DNA of 64,000 bases from CAYUZU01 sp964448675 (GTDB lineage: Bacteria; Planctomycetota; Phycisphaerae; UBA1845; Fen-1342): NCBI GenBank assembly GCA_964448675.1, contig CAYUZU010000018.1, forward strand, positions 1 to 64,000, written 5' to 3'. The first letter of the stretch is position 1. Each line of letters opens with the position of its first letter. Under the pieces are notes generated by a model that ran no database searches, was not told where the DNA came from, and saw only the letters and a list, made by a program, of their open reading frames with translations. The translations under genes and the position numbers were made by a program. Below, piece after piece: positions 16,200 to 23,518 of this stretch.

Positions 16200-17243
16200 A
16201 TGACCAAGACGCGGAACCAACGAGCATTTACGCTGATCGAACTGCTGGTGGTGGTGGCGATTATCGCGCTGCTGCTGTCCATTCTGCTGCCCAGCCTGTC
16301 GACGGCGCGCGAGCAGGGCAAGAAGGCCAAGTGCCTCGCGAACCTGAACAACCTGGGCAAGGCGATGTACCAGTACGCCAACGAGGATCGCGCCGAGCAG
16401 ATCATCCCCGTCCACCAGAACATGATCCTGCCCAATGGCGAGCAGCTCGACTACGAGTTGTGGAAGACGGCCAACTGGTTCTGCTGGGGCGGTCGCTCGG
16501 CCCAGCGGCCGATGATGACCACGCGGACGCGTGGCTTCTTCCTCTCGGACGACGAAGATCAGCACGCGGTGTGGGGCAATGCCGGCATGATGCGCGAGGA
16601 GTATGCGGCCCACCGGCGTCCGCTGAACATCTACATGGTCGGCGACATCGGTATCGGTGACGAGAAGCAGCTCGAGTGGTACCGCTGCCCGTCGGACGTC
16701 GGCTATCCCGACCACCCGCTGATCGACGACATCCGTGGCAACGCGAAGGGCAAGCCCTGCTACGACATCCTGGGCAACAGCTATCGCGGCAGCCTGTTCT
16801 GCTACGCGGACGTGGCCGGCACGGGCATCACGCCGGCCGGCTCGTGGTTCGCGATGGGACCCTGGGGTCACCGGCTGACGACGATCGTGGAGACCGGCCG
16901 CACGGTGCTGGCTGGCGAGCCGACGTACTTCAACATGATCGGCCAGGATAGCGGTGGTGACGCCGAAGAGGTGCTGGTGTACGGCTGGCACAAGCGGAAG
17001 ATGATGGACAACCTGCTGTTCTGCGATGGCTCGGCCCGCACGACCAAGGCCGAGGCAGAGACGCGTGTGCAGTCGCAGGATGCGGACAGCATGAACCTGT
17101 ACAGCAACGACGTCCTGGCCCGCTACGGCAACGTCAAGCTGGACGTGTACCCGACGCCGGGCGCGCGGATCGGCTACTACGACGTGCCGAACTCGGACCA
17201 GTGGCCGTTCAAGAACTATCAGGACAACTTCGTGCTGCCGTAA
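16200..17243 (+). CDS. Prepilin-type N-methylation protein, copy 1
   Basis: 347 residues from the ATG at 16200, with AGGAGACATCGA just before it. The N-terminus has a short basic leader and RAFTLIELLVVVAIIALLLSILLPSL: processing expected before Phe10, with Glu14 as the usual fifth residue. The body is a type II secretion pseudopilin-like or DUF1559-like globular domain. His264 is followed by LLFCDG (276-277), a variant of the planctomycete H-X9-DG motif with spacing 11. The mature protein is probably exported and processed by a type IV prepilin peptidase. An identical protein is encoded at 17742-18785. Function unknown. Confidence 0.92.
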   Translation: MTKTRNQRAFTLIELLVVVAIIALLLSILLPSLSTAREQGKKAKCLANLNNLGKAMYQYANEDRAEQIIPVHQNMILPNGEQLDYELWKTANWFCWGGRSAQRPMMTTRTRGFFLSDDEDQHAVWGNAGMMREEYAAHRRPLNIYMVGDIGIGDEKQLEWYRCPSDVGYPDHPLIDDIRGNAKGKPCYDILGNSYRGSLFCYADVAGTGITPAGSWFAMGPWGHRLTTIVETGRTVLAGEPTYFNMIGQDSGGDAEEVLVYGWHKRKMMDNLLFCDGSARTTKAEAETRVQSQDADSMNLYSNDVLARYGNVKLDVYPTPGARIGYYDVPNSDQWPFKNYQDNFVLP

Positions 17244-17339
17244 CCGACGGCAGACTGCGTGCACGGAGCACGAACCGAATTCTCCGTACCCATGACGCTG
17301 GGACAGGAGCCTGAACCTCCTGGTACGTAAGAGATGAGC

Positions 17340-17367
17340 AAGGCCCGCGCGAAACCGTGCGGGCCTT
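17340..17367 (+). terminator. Hairpin terminator after prepilin copy 1
   Basis: Stem AAGGCCCGC / GCGGGCCTT with a 10-base loop, followed by a short GTTCTTG tract. The T run is weak, so termination may be partial. It is repeated at 18882. Confidence 0.65.
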
Positions 17368-17380
17368 GTTCTTGCGCCGT

Positions 17381-17497
17381 TCGTCTCAGGGCGAACTGGT
17401 AGACGAGGACGTGCCCAAGGGAAAGAAACCGCGGCCGAGCGGTCGCTGGCGGCCGTCCGGGCACGATTCGTGGTTGGGGCTGGCGGAACGGCTCATG
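17381..17497. repeat. Diverged copy of the ECF-sigma 5' flank (spacer of the tandem duplication)
   Basis: This ~117-bp spacer aligns with 15839-15955 (5' end and upstream of the sigma gene) with one compensating indel pair. Shared blocks include GCGAACTG, AGACGAGG and TCGCTGGCGGCCGTCCGG, with substitutions between. Overall identity is far below that of the 1,422-bp block beside it. Confidence 0.6.
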
Positions 17498-17741
17498 AAC
17501 GATAAGACCCTTTCAGGGCGTGAGTTGCGCCAAGGTTCACAGTGGACCGGAACGTCCGAATAACGCGAAGAGCATAAAAGCGGGCCGGAGACACGGAATT
17601 TCGCAATGTTTCTGGGCCGTTGTGTTGTAAGTTGTCGGATCTAGTGTGTTGAGACCCGTCGGGGCCAGCCGTTCACATCTGGCCGGGCGCTGTCCGGCGT
17701 GGCTGGGACGGGCCAGGAAGTACGAAGCCAGGAGACATCGA

Positions 17742-18785
17742 ATGACCAAGACGCGGAACCAACGAGCATTTACGCTGATCGAACTGCTGGTGGTGGTGGC
17801 GATTATCGCGCTGCTGCTGTCCATTCTGCTGCCCAGCCTGTCGACGGCGCGCGAGCAGGGCAAGAAGGCCAAGTGCCTCGCGAACCTGAACAACCTGGGC
17901 AAGGCGATGTACCAGTACGCCAACGAGGATCGCGCCGAGCAGATCATCCCCGTCCACCAGAACATGATCCTGCCCAATGGCGAGCAGCTCGACTACGAGT
18001 TGTGGAAGACGGCCAACTGGTTCTGCTGGGGCGGTCGCTCGGCCCAGCGGCCGATGATGACCACGCGGACGCGTGGCTTCTTCCTCTCGGACGACGAAGA
18101 TCAGCACGCGGTGTGGGGCAATGCCGGCATGATGCGCGAGGAGTATGCGGCCCACCGGCGTCCGCTGAACATCTACATGGTCGGCGACATCGGTATCGGT
18201 GACGAGAAGCAGCTCGAGTGGTACCGCTGCCCGTCGGACGTCGGCTATCCCGACCACCCGCTGATCGACGACATCCGTGGCAACGCGAAGGGCAAGCCCT
18301 GCTACGACATCCTGGGCAACAGCTATCGCGGCAGCCTGTTCTGCTACGCGGACGTGGCCGGCACGGGCATCACGCCGGCCGGCTCGTGGTTCGCGATGGG
18401 ACCCTGGGGTCACCGGCTGACGACGATCGTGGAGACCGGCCGCACGGTGCTGGCTGGCGAGCCGACGTACTTCAACATGATCGGCCAGGATAGCGGTGGT
18501 GACGCCGAAGAGGTGCTGGTGTACGGCTGGCACAAGCGGAAGATGATGGACAACCTGCTGTTCTGCGATGGCTCGGCCCGCACGACCAAGGCCGAGGCAG
18601 AGACGCGTGTGCAGTCGCAGGATGCGGACAGCATGAACCTGTACAGCAACGACGTCCTGGCCCGCTACGGCAACGTCAAGCTGGACGTGTACCCGACGCC
18701 GGGCGCGCGGATCGGCTACTACGACGTGCCGAACTCGGACCAGTGGCCGTTCAAGAACTATCAGGACAACTTCGTGCTGCCGTAA
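17742..18785 (+). CDS. Prepilin-type N-methylation protein, copy 2
   Basis: 347 residues, identical in protein and essentially in DNA to the gene at 16200-17243, with the same AGGAGACATCGA ribosome-binding region. FTLIE N-terminus, one N-terminal TM helix and the variant H-X11-DG motif. Because leader and terminator are duplicated too, each copy can be its own transcription unit. This fits raised dosage of an abundant surface or secretion protein, but that is inference. Confidence 0.92.
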   Translation: MTKTRNQRAFTLIELLVVVAIIALLLSILLPSLSTAREQGKKAKCLANLNNLGKAMYQYANEDRAEQIIPVHQNMILPNGEQLDYELWKTANWFCWGGRSAQRPMMTTRTRGFFLSDDEDQHAVWGNAGMMREEYAAHRRPLNIYMVGDIGIGDEKQLEWYRCPSDVGYPDHPLIDDIRGNAKGKPCYDILGNSYRGSLFCYADVAGTGITPAGSWFAMGPWGHRLTTIVETGRTVLAGEPTYFNMIGQDSGGDAEEVLVYGWHKRKMMDNLLFCDGSARTTKAEAETRVQSQDADSMNLYSNDVLARYGNVKLDVYPTPGARIGYYDVPNSDQWPFKNYQDNFVLP

Positions 18786-18881
18786 CCGACGGCAGACTGC
18801 GTGCACGGAGCACGAACCGAATTCTCCGTACCCATGACGCTGGGACAGGAGCCTGAACCTCCTGGTACGTAAGAGATGAGC

Positions 18882-18909
18882 AAGGCCCGCGCGAAACCGT
18901 GCGGGCCTT
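18882..18909 (+). terminator. Hairpin terminator after prepilin copy 2
   Basis: Same AAGGCCCGC / GCGGGCCTT stem as at 17340, followed by GCTCTTG. Confidence 0.65.
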
Positions 18910-18996
18910 GCTCTTGCGCGGGACGCGGCACAGCGATGCGGAGAAACCCGCGAGGTTGCGGGAGCGGCGTGTCGTCCGCCGGGGGCGACGACGCGC

Positions 18997-19476
18997 TTAC
19001 TCGTCGATCGCCCGACACGGGATGGCCAGCGTATCCGCGATCACGGCGCCGTCGGCCTGGGCGCTGAAGCGGGCCGTGGCCCGATGATAGCTGCGGTAGG
19101 CGGTGCCTGCGGTGGTCGCGCCGCGGGCGACGACCTGGAACGCGACGTATTCGGCCGCGTCCATCGGGTAGCCGCGCTGGATGACGACCTGGGCGGCGTC
19201 GCCGGCGGGGATGGGGTGTTGCGTGCGGACGACGGTGCGGGCCTGGACGTCACCGGTCTTGTGGTCCTGGCGCCAACTCGTGACATGAATCGTTTGTGCC
19301 TCGAGCGGGCCGGGGGGCAGCGGGTGCAAATCGAGCACGAGCCGGAAGGTGACGGGGTGGCGGCCCTCGGTGGCGAAGGTGGCGACGAGGGGCGTTTCGC
19401 GGGCGACCTGGTCGGTGGGACAACCGCCAGGTCCGGCCATCAGGGCCAACGACAAAGCGAATACGACTTGCTTCAT
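18997..19476 (-). CDS. Hypothetical secreted protein or lipoprotein
   Basis: 159 residues. The N-terminus MKQVVFALSLALMAGPGGC has a Lys, a hydrophobic core and a Cys at 19, a possible but non-canonical lipobox (PGGC). The rest is a beta-rich domain with no motif I recognise (FRLVLDLHPL, TIHVTSWRQD, VIQRGYPMDAAEYVAFQVV). It lies 370 bp downstream of the ABC ATPase on the same strand, so it is probably a separate unit. Confidence 0.65.
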   Translation of the reverse strand: MKQVVFALSLALMAGPGGCPTDQVARETPLVATFATEGRHPVTFRLVLDLHPLPPGPLEAQTIHVTSWRQDHKTGDVQARTVVRTQHPIPAGDAAQVVIQRGYPMDAAEYVAFQVVARGATTAGTAYRSYHRATARFSAQADGAVIADTLAIPCRAIDE

Positions 19477-19846
19477 GCCCGACTCCGGTACGGTCGCCGC
19501 CGCGCGGTGGTGGCGGCACGTCTTGGTGATCCTGCGCGGTCGTGGTGCGTGGCCCTTGCCGGATCCACCGTAGCCCGGCGCCGGGGGCGGCTGCGAGGGA
19601 ATTCGCGGGTACTCCGGGGCGTGATCGCAGGGTGTTGCGTGCTACGCTTGCGGGGTCGGGATTACGGGACGCGCGGGGCGGTGGCGCAAGAAGGTGTCAT
19701 AACGCGAGCAGCGGCGAGCGACGATGGCGCGTATCAATGATCAATGATCAGTGTTCAGTGTTCAGTGTTCAGTGTTTAGTGAAGAGAGCTTACGACGAGG
19801 GAGGTCCGGCGCCGTGGCACGCGGGCAGATTGCACGGGCCCGGGCG
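19477..19846. other. 370-bp intergenic region
   Basis: No gene is convincing here. It must hold the promoter of the secreted protein on the minus strand, but no clear boxes were found. Its only distinct element is the 7-bp repeat at 19733-19781. Confidence 0.5.
19733..19781. repeat. 7-bp-phased tandem repeat, 7 units
   Basis: Units ATCAATG, ATCAATG, ATCAGTG, TTCAGTG, TTCAGTG, TTCAGTG and TTTAGTG run without a break. It lies ~65 bp beyond the end of the ABC ATPase gene. Related units occur at 2893 and 36157. Confidence 0.85.
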
Positions 19847-20776
19847 CTACTGCACGATGCCCTTGGTCAGGCGCATGAACGCGGTTTCGAGATTGACCTC
19901 TTCCTGCTTGATCTCGTGGATGCGCAGGTTGCTCTGGATCATGGCCTGGGCGATGAAGGAGAAGTCGGTCGTGTTCGACTCGAGCGTCACGACGATTTCG
20001 CCGTCGCGGGCCATGACGTCCTCGACCGCGGGCAGGGCGGCCAGCACCTCCAGGGCCTTCTCCTGGCTGTCCGGGGTGATCACGTGGACGACGGCGCCAG
20101 TCTGGGCGCGGCGGACGGCTTCGCGCACCGAGCCCTGAAAGATCAGGTCGCCCTGCTCGATGATGCCGATGCTGGTGCACAGGTCGGCCAGCTCCGGCAG
20201 GATGTGCGAGCTGATGAGGATCGTTTTGCCCATGCGGTGCAGCTCCTTGAGCAGTTCGCGGATCTCGATGCGGGCGCGCGGATCGAGGCCGCTGGCCGGC
20301 TCGTCGAGCATGAGCACCTTGGGGTCGTGCAGCAACACGCGGGCGATGCTGAGCCGCTGCTTCATGCCACGCGAAAGACCATCGACCAGCGCATCGCACT
20401 TGTAGCTCAGGTCGGTGAGCTCGAGCACGTCGCCGACGATCTGGTCGCGTTTCTTGCCGGTGATGTTGTAGGCCGCGGCGAAGAACTCGAGGTATTCCTG
20501 GACGACCATGTCCTCGTAGGCGCCGAAGAAGTCGGGCACGTAGCCGATGAGCGGGCGGATCTTGCGTGACTCATACCCGACCACGTGGCCGCAGACGCGG
20601 GCCTCGCCCCAGGTGGGTTGCAGCAGGGTGGCGAGGATACGGATGGTGGTGGTCTTGCCGGCGCCATTGGGCCCGATGTAGCCGAAGCACTCACCCTCTT
20701 CGATGTTGAGGTGCAGGTTGTTGAGGGCCACCAGCTTGCCGTAGCGCTTGGTCAGGTTGATCGTCTGAATGATCAC
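19847..20776 (-). CDS. ABC transporter ATP-binding protein
   Basis: 309 residues. Walker A GPNGAGKTTT at ~34-43, Q-loop region YVPDFFGAYEDM, signature LSRGMKQRL, Walker B VLMLDEPASGLDPRAR and the switch His in SSHIL. After ~220 comes a C-terminal extension of the kind seen in multidrug or GldA-type ATPases. It follows the 791-residue membrane protein by 16 bp, so they form an operon. No canonical permease gene is adjacent. Confidence 0.93.
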   Translation of the reverse strand: MIIQTINLTKRYGKLVALNNLHLNIEEGECFGYIGPNGAGKTTTIRILATLLQPTWGEARVCGHVVGYESRKIRPLIGYVPDFFGAYEDMVVQEYLEFFAAAYNITGKKRDQIVGDVLELTDLSYKCDALVDGLSRGMKQRLSIARVLLHDPKVLMLDEPASGLDPRARIEIRELLKELHRMGKTILISSHILPELADLCTSIGIIEQGDLIFQGSVREAVRRAQTGAVVHVITPDSQEKALEVLAALPAVEDVMARDGEIVVTLESNTTDFSFIAQAMIQSNLRIHEIKQEEVNLETAFMRLTKGIVQ

Positions 20777-20792
20777 GAAAGGGTATCTCCGG

Positions 20793-23168
20793 TCAGGGCG
20801 TGCCCGTGTAACGAATCGGAATGCGCACGCGATAGAACGTCATGCCGTCGTAGGCCGGCAGCGGCTCACCGTCGAGGTGCAGGTCGGCAGGGCCGGGTGC
20901 GAACTGCCATGCGATGAGCACAGCGTACCCCGGCCGCTGCGTATCGCCGGCGAGCAGCCAATGGGAAACGTCCAGGTCGGGTAGGCCATCGGTGGTCAGC
21001 GGCGGGCCGGGCTCGTTGATGTGGCCGCGGCGGGTGTCGAGCTGGTAGCTGCGCAGCGACGCCAGCAGCACGCCGCGCACGGTCGGGTCCACTTCGATAC
21101 GCGAGCGCACACTGCGCCACGACTGCTGCAGGTCGAAGAGCGTCGGCAGGTCGGGCATCTGGCTGCGCTTGGGGGCCCGCTGGCCCGCCCAGGCGCTCCA
21201 TTGGCGACTCACGGCTTCATACTCGCGGGCGCCGAGACCCTGGGCCCGCTGGCCGGCGGCGAGCTTGCCGAGCGGGACCGCGAGGATGTTGACCGCGGGT
21301 GCAACCTCGCTGACGTCCGTGTCGAGCTTGGCATCGAGCGAGGCGGGCAGGTTGAGCGGCCGGGGTGTGGTCAGGTTCGCCGGCCGGCGCACGTCGCTGC
21401 CGACGCGCTGCCGCGGATCGGCGTAGAAGATATAGCCGCCAGCCAGCGGGGCCGACAGATCGTGCGAGAGCCAGCTTTCAGGCGTGAGCTGGCCGCTGCG
21501 CCGGTCGGCGACGAGGCTGCCGCGCACGGTGCCCTTGGTCTGGCCGTGCCAGTAGCCGTCGAACTGCTTGAGCGTGGCGCGAATCAGCACGTCCTGGAGC
21601 TGGCCGCGAACCGGCTGCGCCTGGTAGCGGGCAGGCGTCACGTAGTGCAGGGCACCCATGGGGTCTTCGGCCAGCGGCCGCAGGAAGTTGTCCGGGCCGG
21701 GGAGCGAAACATCGGCCCGCGTGCGGGCCGCGCTGCGATAGCCGAAGAAACAGGCGCCGCGGGCGTCGGGCGAACCGTCCGGCATGTCCAGGATGCACAG
21801 GCTCTGGACGCCGCCGGAGAGACCGCTCATCGCTCGCACGGTGCCGAGGCTGAGGGCACTGGCGGCGGCGGCGCAGACGGCGAAGCCGACCCAGCTGAAG
21901 CGGGTCAGGCCGCGGCCGCGCAGGTACCACCAGCTGGCGAGGGTGGCGATCACGATGTAGGCCGCAACGAACAGGAAGGCGGTGAGCTGGCGGATCGCGA
22001 CGGAGGTGGCGAAGTTGATCGGTGCGGTGACCCAGCCGTAGAGCCGCAGCGGATCGAGCATGTTCATCTGCTGCCACATGCCGGACTGTTCGTCCCAGTA
22101 GCGATCGGGGACCTCGTTGATCTCCATCAGTTCGGCGAAGAAAGCGTAGGGGGCGATTTCGGTGATGGTCGTCAGGGCCTCGAGGCTGGCGCCGGTCGTT
22201 ACGACGCGTCCCGCCCCGACAAGCCGCATGTTGATGAGGTGAACCGGTCCCGCGCGGCCGACTTCGCGCAGCGTGCACACGGCGTCGTCGGCGAGGGTAG
22301 CCGAGGTGACGACCAGCGGCGTCTCGAGCGTCTCGCCCCAGCGGCCGGGGATGGCCATGCGGCGGAGGAAGATGCGCGGCTGGGAGAGCTCGCTGCGAGC
22401 GCCGGGGCCGTGCATGGGGAGGATATCGGCCAGGGCGGCGTTCTCGCGCAGGGCGTCCCAGCCGGTGCCGACGCCGATGATGAGCTGCCCGCCGTTGCGA
22501 ACCCACTCGACGAGCGCGTCGACCTGGGCAAAGCTGAGCTCGCTGGGATTGGGCTGGTCCCAGACGATGACGTCGACGGCTTCGAGGGCCCACCAGTGTT
22601 CGGGGAGGTCGCGGGCGGCGAAGCCGGGCGAGATGACGACGTTGCGGTAGAGCCGGCGCGAGCCCTCGTGGCGCTGGCCGGCCATCCAGCTGCGGGTCAT
22701 GAGGTTGTTGAGGGCGGCGACCTTGCGGGCGCTGATATCGAGGACGAGGAGGTCGTCGTTGAGCAGCAGGTCACAGGGCGGCACGTCGAGCTCACCGATG
22801 ATCGCGCCGCTCTCGTCGAGCACGCCAAGCGTCTCGGGCAGTTGGTCGAGGCGGTTGGCGGTGGCGTAGGTCCAGACCTCGCGTTCGCTGCCGCCGCCCT
22901 TGGACGAGAGCGTGATCGGCGGACTGAGAAAGGCGACGCGGTCGCCGTCGATGTCGATGGATTCGAAGCGGAGTGTGCGCGTGACCATGCCGGTGCCCTG
23001 CATGGTGAGGCGCACGCGGACGGGAAACCACTGCCCGGAACGGATGACCATGCCGAGCGAGCTGGGGGCGGAAAAGCCGATCTGGAGCACCTCGTCGGAC
23101 GGGCCGGCGGCGGCCCCGGACAGACCGGCACCCAGCATCAGCAGGATGCCCACGCGCAACTTCCACAT
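20793..23168 (-). CDS. Large membrane protein with extracytoplasmic GATase1-like region (ABC partner)
   Basis: 791 residues from the ATG at 23168; the start was chosen because MWKLRVGILLMLGAGLSGAAAG is a signal peptide, while the longer frame adds unsupported residues. Residues ~25-350 are an extracytoplasmic region including AQVDALVEWVRNGGQLIIGVGTG, resembling the Rossmann-like fold of GldG and glutamine-amidotransferase-like proteins. Two or three TM helices lie around 390-460 (AFLFVAAYIVIATLASWWYL, WVGFAVCAAAASALSLG). A long C-terminal soluble domain follows. It precedes the ABC ATPase by 16 bp. The function is unknown. Confidence 0.75.
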   Translation of the reverse strand: MWKLRVGILLMLGAGLSGAAAGPSDEVLQIGFSAPSSLGMVIRSGQWFPVRVRLTMQGTGMVTRTLRFESIDIDGDRVAFLSPPITLSSKGGGSEREVWTYATANRLDQLPETLGVLDESGAIIGELDVPPCDLLLNDDLLVLDISARKVAALNNLMTRSWMAGQRHEGSRRLYRNVVISPGFAARDLPEHWWALEAVDVIVWDQPNPSELSFAQVDALVEWVRNGGQLIIGVGTGWDALRENAALADILPMHGPGARSELSQPRIFLRRMAIPGRWGETLETPLVVTSATLADDAVCTLREVGRAGPVHLINMRLVGAGRVVTTGASLEALTTITEIAPYAFFAELMEINEVPDRYWDEQSGMWQQMNMLDPLRLYGWVTAPINFATSVAIRQLTAFLFVAAYIVIATLASWWYLRGRGLTRFSWVGFAVCAAAASALSLGTVRAMSGLSGGVQSLCILDMPDGSPDARGACFFGYRSAARTRADVSLPGPDNFLRPLAEDPMGALHYVTPARYQAQPVRGQLQDVLIRATLKQFDGYWHGQTKGTVRGSLVADRRSGQLTPESWLSHDLSAPLAGGYIFYADPRQRVGSDVRRPANLTTPRPLNLPASLDAKLDTDVSEVAPAVNILAVPLGKLAAGQRAQGLGAREYEAVSRQWSAWAGQRAPKRSQMPDLPTLFDLQQSWRSVRSRIEVDPTVRGVLLASLRSYQLDTRRGHINEPGPPLTTDGLPDLDVSHWLLAGDTQRPGYAVLIAWQFAPGPADLHLDGEPLPAYDGMTFYRVRIPIRYTGTP

Positions 23169-23282
23169 CAGCAGCGTTCTCCAATCTGACCCCGCGGTCA
23201 CCACGGTGCGACGCGTATTATGCCCCAAAGAGCATACGCCCTGCCATTCCGAAAGGTCGCGAATCTTATCGTCAGTCGACGG

Positions 23283-23311
23283 TTGACAGCGCCCCGGTTC
23301 CCCGGCATACT
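23283..23311 (+). promoter_or_regulatory. Sigma-70-type promoter upstream of the MATE leader
   Basis: TTGACA at 23283-23288, a 17-bp spacer, then CATACT at 23306-23311. Transcription should start near 23318, giving a ~200-nt leader before the MATE gene. Confidence 0.6.
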
Positions 23312-23317
23312 TGAGTT

Positions 23318-23501
23318 TTCTGCGGAGATTCTATCGCCAGACGCTAGCGGCGTCTGCTGCTGCGAGGTGTGCGGATGACCATCCCGAAGCCTGTCATTAC
23401 GGATGCACAGTACGTGCCGGGGCCGTGTCCACTGCCGTAGCGCCTTCGCTTCAAACACGGAACGACAAACCCCGGCTGCGACGAGTGGCCGGGGTTTTTT
23501 T
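23318..23501 (+). ncRNA. Candidate cis-regulatory leader RNA (attenuator or riboswitch-like) of the MATE gene
   Basis: Between the promoter and the exporter gene the RNA can form CAGACGC/GCGTCTG (23338-23356), a CCGTGT/ACACGG stem enclosing AGCG/CGCT (~23424-23460), and an intrinsic terminator (23467-23501). GCCGGGG at 23416-23422 is exactly complementary to the 5' arm of the terminator (CCCCGGC, 23470-23476), so an antiterminator fold is possible. This arrangement is typical of transcription attenuation. It does not match any riboswitch consensus I know; it could also be an independent small RNA. Confidence 0.45.
23467..23501 (+). terminator. Strong intrinsic terminator upstream of the MATE gene
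   Basis: Stem AAACCCCGGC / GCCGGGGTTT, 11-base loop, then an uninterrupted T run to 23501. It ends 17 bp before the MATE ATG, so it can only act on the leader transcript. Confidence 0.85.
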
Positions 23502-23518
23502 GTGCCGCAGCAGCGGCC

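Larger units (their letters stand above)
15956..17377 (+). repeat. 1,422-bp tandem duplication, copy 1 (prepilin leader, gene, terminator)
   Basis: Same sequence as 17498-18919 at an offset of exactly 1,542 bp; the differences seen are single bases at 15966 and 17369. The unit contains a ~240-bp leader, the complete prepilin-like gene and its hairpin terminator. The upstream 15839-15955 is homologous to the spacer at 17381-17497 but clearly diverged. Confidence 0.92.
17498..18919 (+). repeat. 1,422-bp tandem duplication, copy 2
   Basis: Second copy of 15956-17377 with the same leader, gene and terminator. Identity ends abruptly at 18919/18920, after CTTGCGC. Confidence 0.92.

Noticed and set aside
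16131..18806. Two identical 377-codon minus-strand frames within the prepilin duplication
   Set aside because: They are simply the complement of the duplicated prepilin genes, with composition typical of shadows.
15956..18919. Tandem prepilin copies as an assembly artefact
   Set aside because: The flank between the copies is diverged from the flank before copy 1 and two single-base differences exist, which a duplicated contig would not produce. Long reads would still be the final test.
19733..19781. Possible CRISPR-like array
   Set aside because: Units are 7 bp with no spacers and no cas genes; it is a simple tandem repeat.
21021..23189. 722-codon plus-strand frame opposite the large membrane protein
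   Set aside because: Shadow frame; the minus strand has a signal peptide, TM helices and operon context.
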